DNA from: Myroides odoratimimus
GTDB lineage: Bacteria; Bacteroidota; Bacteroidia; Flavobacteriales; Flavobacteriaceae
DNA length: 64,000 bases
NCBI RefSeq assembly: GCF_030326305.1
Contig: NZ_JACAKB010000004.1
Coordinates: 76,667 to 140,666 of the forward strand
Reading direction: 5' to 3'
The notes beneath the pieces are model-generated. The model had not been told where the DNA came from and did not search any database. It saw only the letters and a list, made by a program, of their open reading frames with translations. The position numbers and the translations under genes were made by a program. Positions 62,494-64,000 of this stretch are shown piece by piece. The stretch's first letter is position 1. Every line of letters starts with the position of its first letter.

Positions 62494-63711
62494 ATGAATT
62501 ATCAAGAAACCTTAGAATGGATGTTTAATCAATTGCCTATGTATCAACAAAAAGGGGCAATAGCTTATAAAGCAGATTTATCCAATACAATAAAACTAAT
62601 TAATCATTTAGGAAATCCTCAGGATAGTCTGAAGACGATACATATAGCAGGGACTAATGGAAAGGGGTCTACCTCTTCAATGATCGCTTCTATTCTACAA
62701 GAAGCAGGTTATAAGGTAGGGTTATATACCTCTCCACACCTAAAGGACTTCAGAGAGCGTATCAAGATTAATGGTGTTGAGATATCAGAATCTTTTGTGA
62801 TCGACTTTATCGGACGTAACAAGCCTTTTTTTGAAGAGAACTCTTTGAGCTTTTTTGAGATGACAGTAGGCATGTGCTTTGAATACTTTAAACAGGAACA
62901 GGTAGACGTAGCTGTAATCGAAGTGGGCATGGGAGGTCGTCTAGATGCGACTAATGTTATACACCCATTGATTTCTGTTATTACTAATATAGGTAAGGAT
63001 CACACAGCATTTTTAGGAGATACACTAGAGGCTATCGCAGGTGAGAAAGCAGGTATTATAAAGAAGGGTGTGCCTGTAGTGATAGGAGAATATAATGAGC
63101 ATACACAACCTGTATTTATAAATAAGGCAAAAGAGATGTCTGCAGATATCTATTTTGCTCAAGATACCTATATAGATAACACATTAGTTTCAGATCTAAA
63201 AGGAGATTATCAGAAATCTAATATCCGCACTGTAAGACAAGCGATAGAATTACTAAGAAAAACATTCGAAATAACAGAAAAAGCCGAGACAGAAGGGCTT
63301 CTTCATGTAGTAGAGAACACAAAATTATTAGGTAGATGGCAAGTCTTAGGTGAGCATCCGAAGACAATTACAGATACTGCACACAATTCTCATGGGCTAA
63401 CTATCGTGATGAATCAGTTAAAACACGAAAATTATCGCGATTTGTATATCGTTTTTGGTGTTGTGAATGATAAAGATTTAGACTCTATCCTTCCTTTATT
63501 ACCAAAAGAGGCAAAATATTTTTTTGCTAAGCCAGATAATTTACGCGGGTTAGAACCTGAGATTTTAGCTGCTAAGGCAAGTGAGTTTGGTTTAATGGGA
63601 GAGGTTTGTAGTTCAATACCAAATGCTTACATGAAAGCTAAGGAGGTAGCAGGTGCTGAGGACTTGATATATATAGGCGGGAGCACATTTGTAGTAGCTG
63701 AAATTTTATAA
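62494..63711 (+). CDS. folC: Bifunctional dihydrofolate / folylpolyglutamate synthase
   Basis: A 405-residue Mur-ligase-fold protein. The start is the ATG at 62494, with a TTG two codons upstream. Motifs: IAGTNGKGSTSSM (P-loop), LYTSPHLKDFRERI, EVGMGGRLDATN, GKDHTAFLGDT, TDTAHNSHG in the C-terminal domain. It adds glutamate to dihydropteroate and to folates. It lies 16 bp after tonB, behind the weak hairpin, so expression may be partly uncoupled from the tonB cluster. Confidence 0.95.
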   Translation: MNYQETLEWMFNQLPMYQQKGAIAYKADLSNTIKLINHLGNPQDSLKTIHIAGTNGKGSTSSMIASILQEAGYKVGLYTSPHLKDFRERIKINGVEISESFVIDFIGRNKPFFEENSLSFFEMTVGMCFEYFKQEQVDVAVIEVGMGGRLDATNVIHPLISVITNIGKDHTAFLGDTLEAIAGEKAGIIKKGVPVVIGEYNEHTQPVFINKAKEMSADIYFAQDTYIDNTLVSDLKGDYQKSNIRTVRQAIELLRKTFEITEKAETEGLLHVVENTKLLGRWQVLGEHPKTITDTAHNSHGLTIVMNQLKHENYRDLYIVFGVVNDKDLDSILPLLPKEAKYFFAKPDNLRGLEPEILAAKASEFGLMGEVCSSIPNAYMKAKEVAGAEDLIYIGGSTFVVAEIL

Positions 63712-63730
63712 AAAAAATATTCAAAAAAGC

Positions 63731-63760
63731 TTGCAAAGTAAAATCACAGTCGTATATTTG
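63731..63760 (+). promoter_or_regulatory. Promoter of the tRNA-Val pair
   Basis: TTG at 63731-63733 and TATATTTG at 63753-63760 with a 19-nt spacer: an ideal match to the Bacteroidota consensus. The first tRNA starts 44 nt downstream. Confidence 0.8.
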
Positions 63761-63803
63761 CACCCGTAATCAACAAACGGTTACACGTTCTTAAAAAGGA
63801 AAT

Positions 63804-63881
63804 GGGCGATTAGCTCAGTTGGTTCAGAGCACCTCGTTTACACCGAGGGGGTCGGGGGTTCGAATCCCTCATCGCCCACCA
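63804..63881 (+). tRNA. tRNA-Val (anticodon UAC), copy 1
   Basis: Cloverleaf with acceptor stem GGGCGAT / ATCGCCC, D arm TAGCTCAGTTGGTTCAGAGCA, anticodon stem CCTCG / CGAGG around loop TTTACAC (anticodon TAC, 63839-63841), T arm with GGTTCGAATCC. Discriminator A at 63878 followed by an encoded CCA. Confidence 0.96.
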
Positions 63882-63923
63882 TTTTCAAAATATTGTTTTT
63901 ATCCAAAATTGTTTAAATACTTT

Positions 63924-63998
63924 GGGCGATTAGCTCAGTTGGTTCAGAGCACCTCGTTTACACCGAGGGGGTCGGGGGTTCGAATCCCTCATCGCCCA
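63924..63998 (+). tRNA. tRNA-Val (anticodon UAC), copy 2
   Basis: Identical in sequence to the first copy over 75 bases, exactly 120 bp further on. The window ends two bases after the discriminator and the following bases read CA, so CCA is probably not encoded here. Confidence 0.95.
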
Positions 63999-64000
63999 CA

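Overview
The window is AT-rich, gene-dense chromosome of a member of the Bacteroidota, most likely family Flavobacteriaceae. The evidence is type IX secretion (T9SS) proteins with PorP/SprF partners, a GLPGLI-family gene paired with a TonB-type receptor, DUF4199, DUF4268 and a GlmU-like protein, and promoters of the TTG-N19-TAnnTTTG type with few Shine-Dalgarno sites. A Myroides-like genus would fit, but that is an impression from protein character and not a measurement.

Layout. 1-12.1 kb is mostly housekeeping: the start of an outer-membrane TonB-dependent receptor running off the left edge, arsC, an operon CPBP protease-menE-signal-peptide glutaminase, then leftward ndk, pncB-DUF2971-ABC exporter, and phosphosugar mutase-GT2-DUF4199. 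12.1-17.2 kb is accessory: an 870-bp gene-free stretch with nested hairpins, a small two-TM protein, a 31-bp tandem repeat, a 68-aa secreted peptide, a GLPGLI protein and a TonB-receptor-like barrel, bounded by two copies of a 47-bp terminator-containing repeat. 17.2-27.6 kb is mixed: an S37-type peptidase, a DUF695-like protein, zinc-independent ribosomal protein L31 with a foldable leader, a GlmU-like protein, a POTRA/beta-barrel protein, DUF4268, a Nudix CoA pyrophosphatase, PlsC and a 790-aa TPR protein.

28.3-53.4 kb is the most remarkable part. Two membrane-bound AraC-type regulators, preceded by a structured leader, are followed by three secreted phage-tail-fibre-like proteins (1296, 779 and 619 aa) with the same head motif and shared internal modules. 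Next come a 1393-aa secreted protein with DUF11-like domains and no recognisable T9SS signal, a 430-aa protein with a T9SS type B C-terminal domain, a PorP/SprF partner, and a PorE-like lipoprotein/OmpA-type anchor (TPR, beta-propeller, carboxypeptidase-regulatory domain, OmpA). The last three genes are then repeated in the same order as a second paralogous set. My reading is a surface adhesin or fibre locus with two dedicated T9SS attachment modules.

53.6-64 kb returns to core functions: fabV, a hybrid histidine kinase (HK-REC-HPt), an acyl-CoA dehydrogenase divergent from anmK, an exbB-exbD-tonB-folC cluster, and two tandem identical tRNA-Val(UAC) genes behind an excellent promoter.
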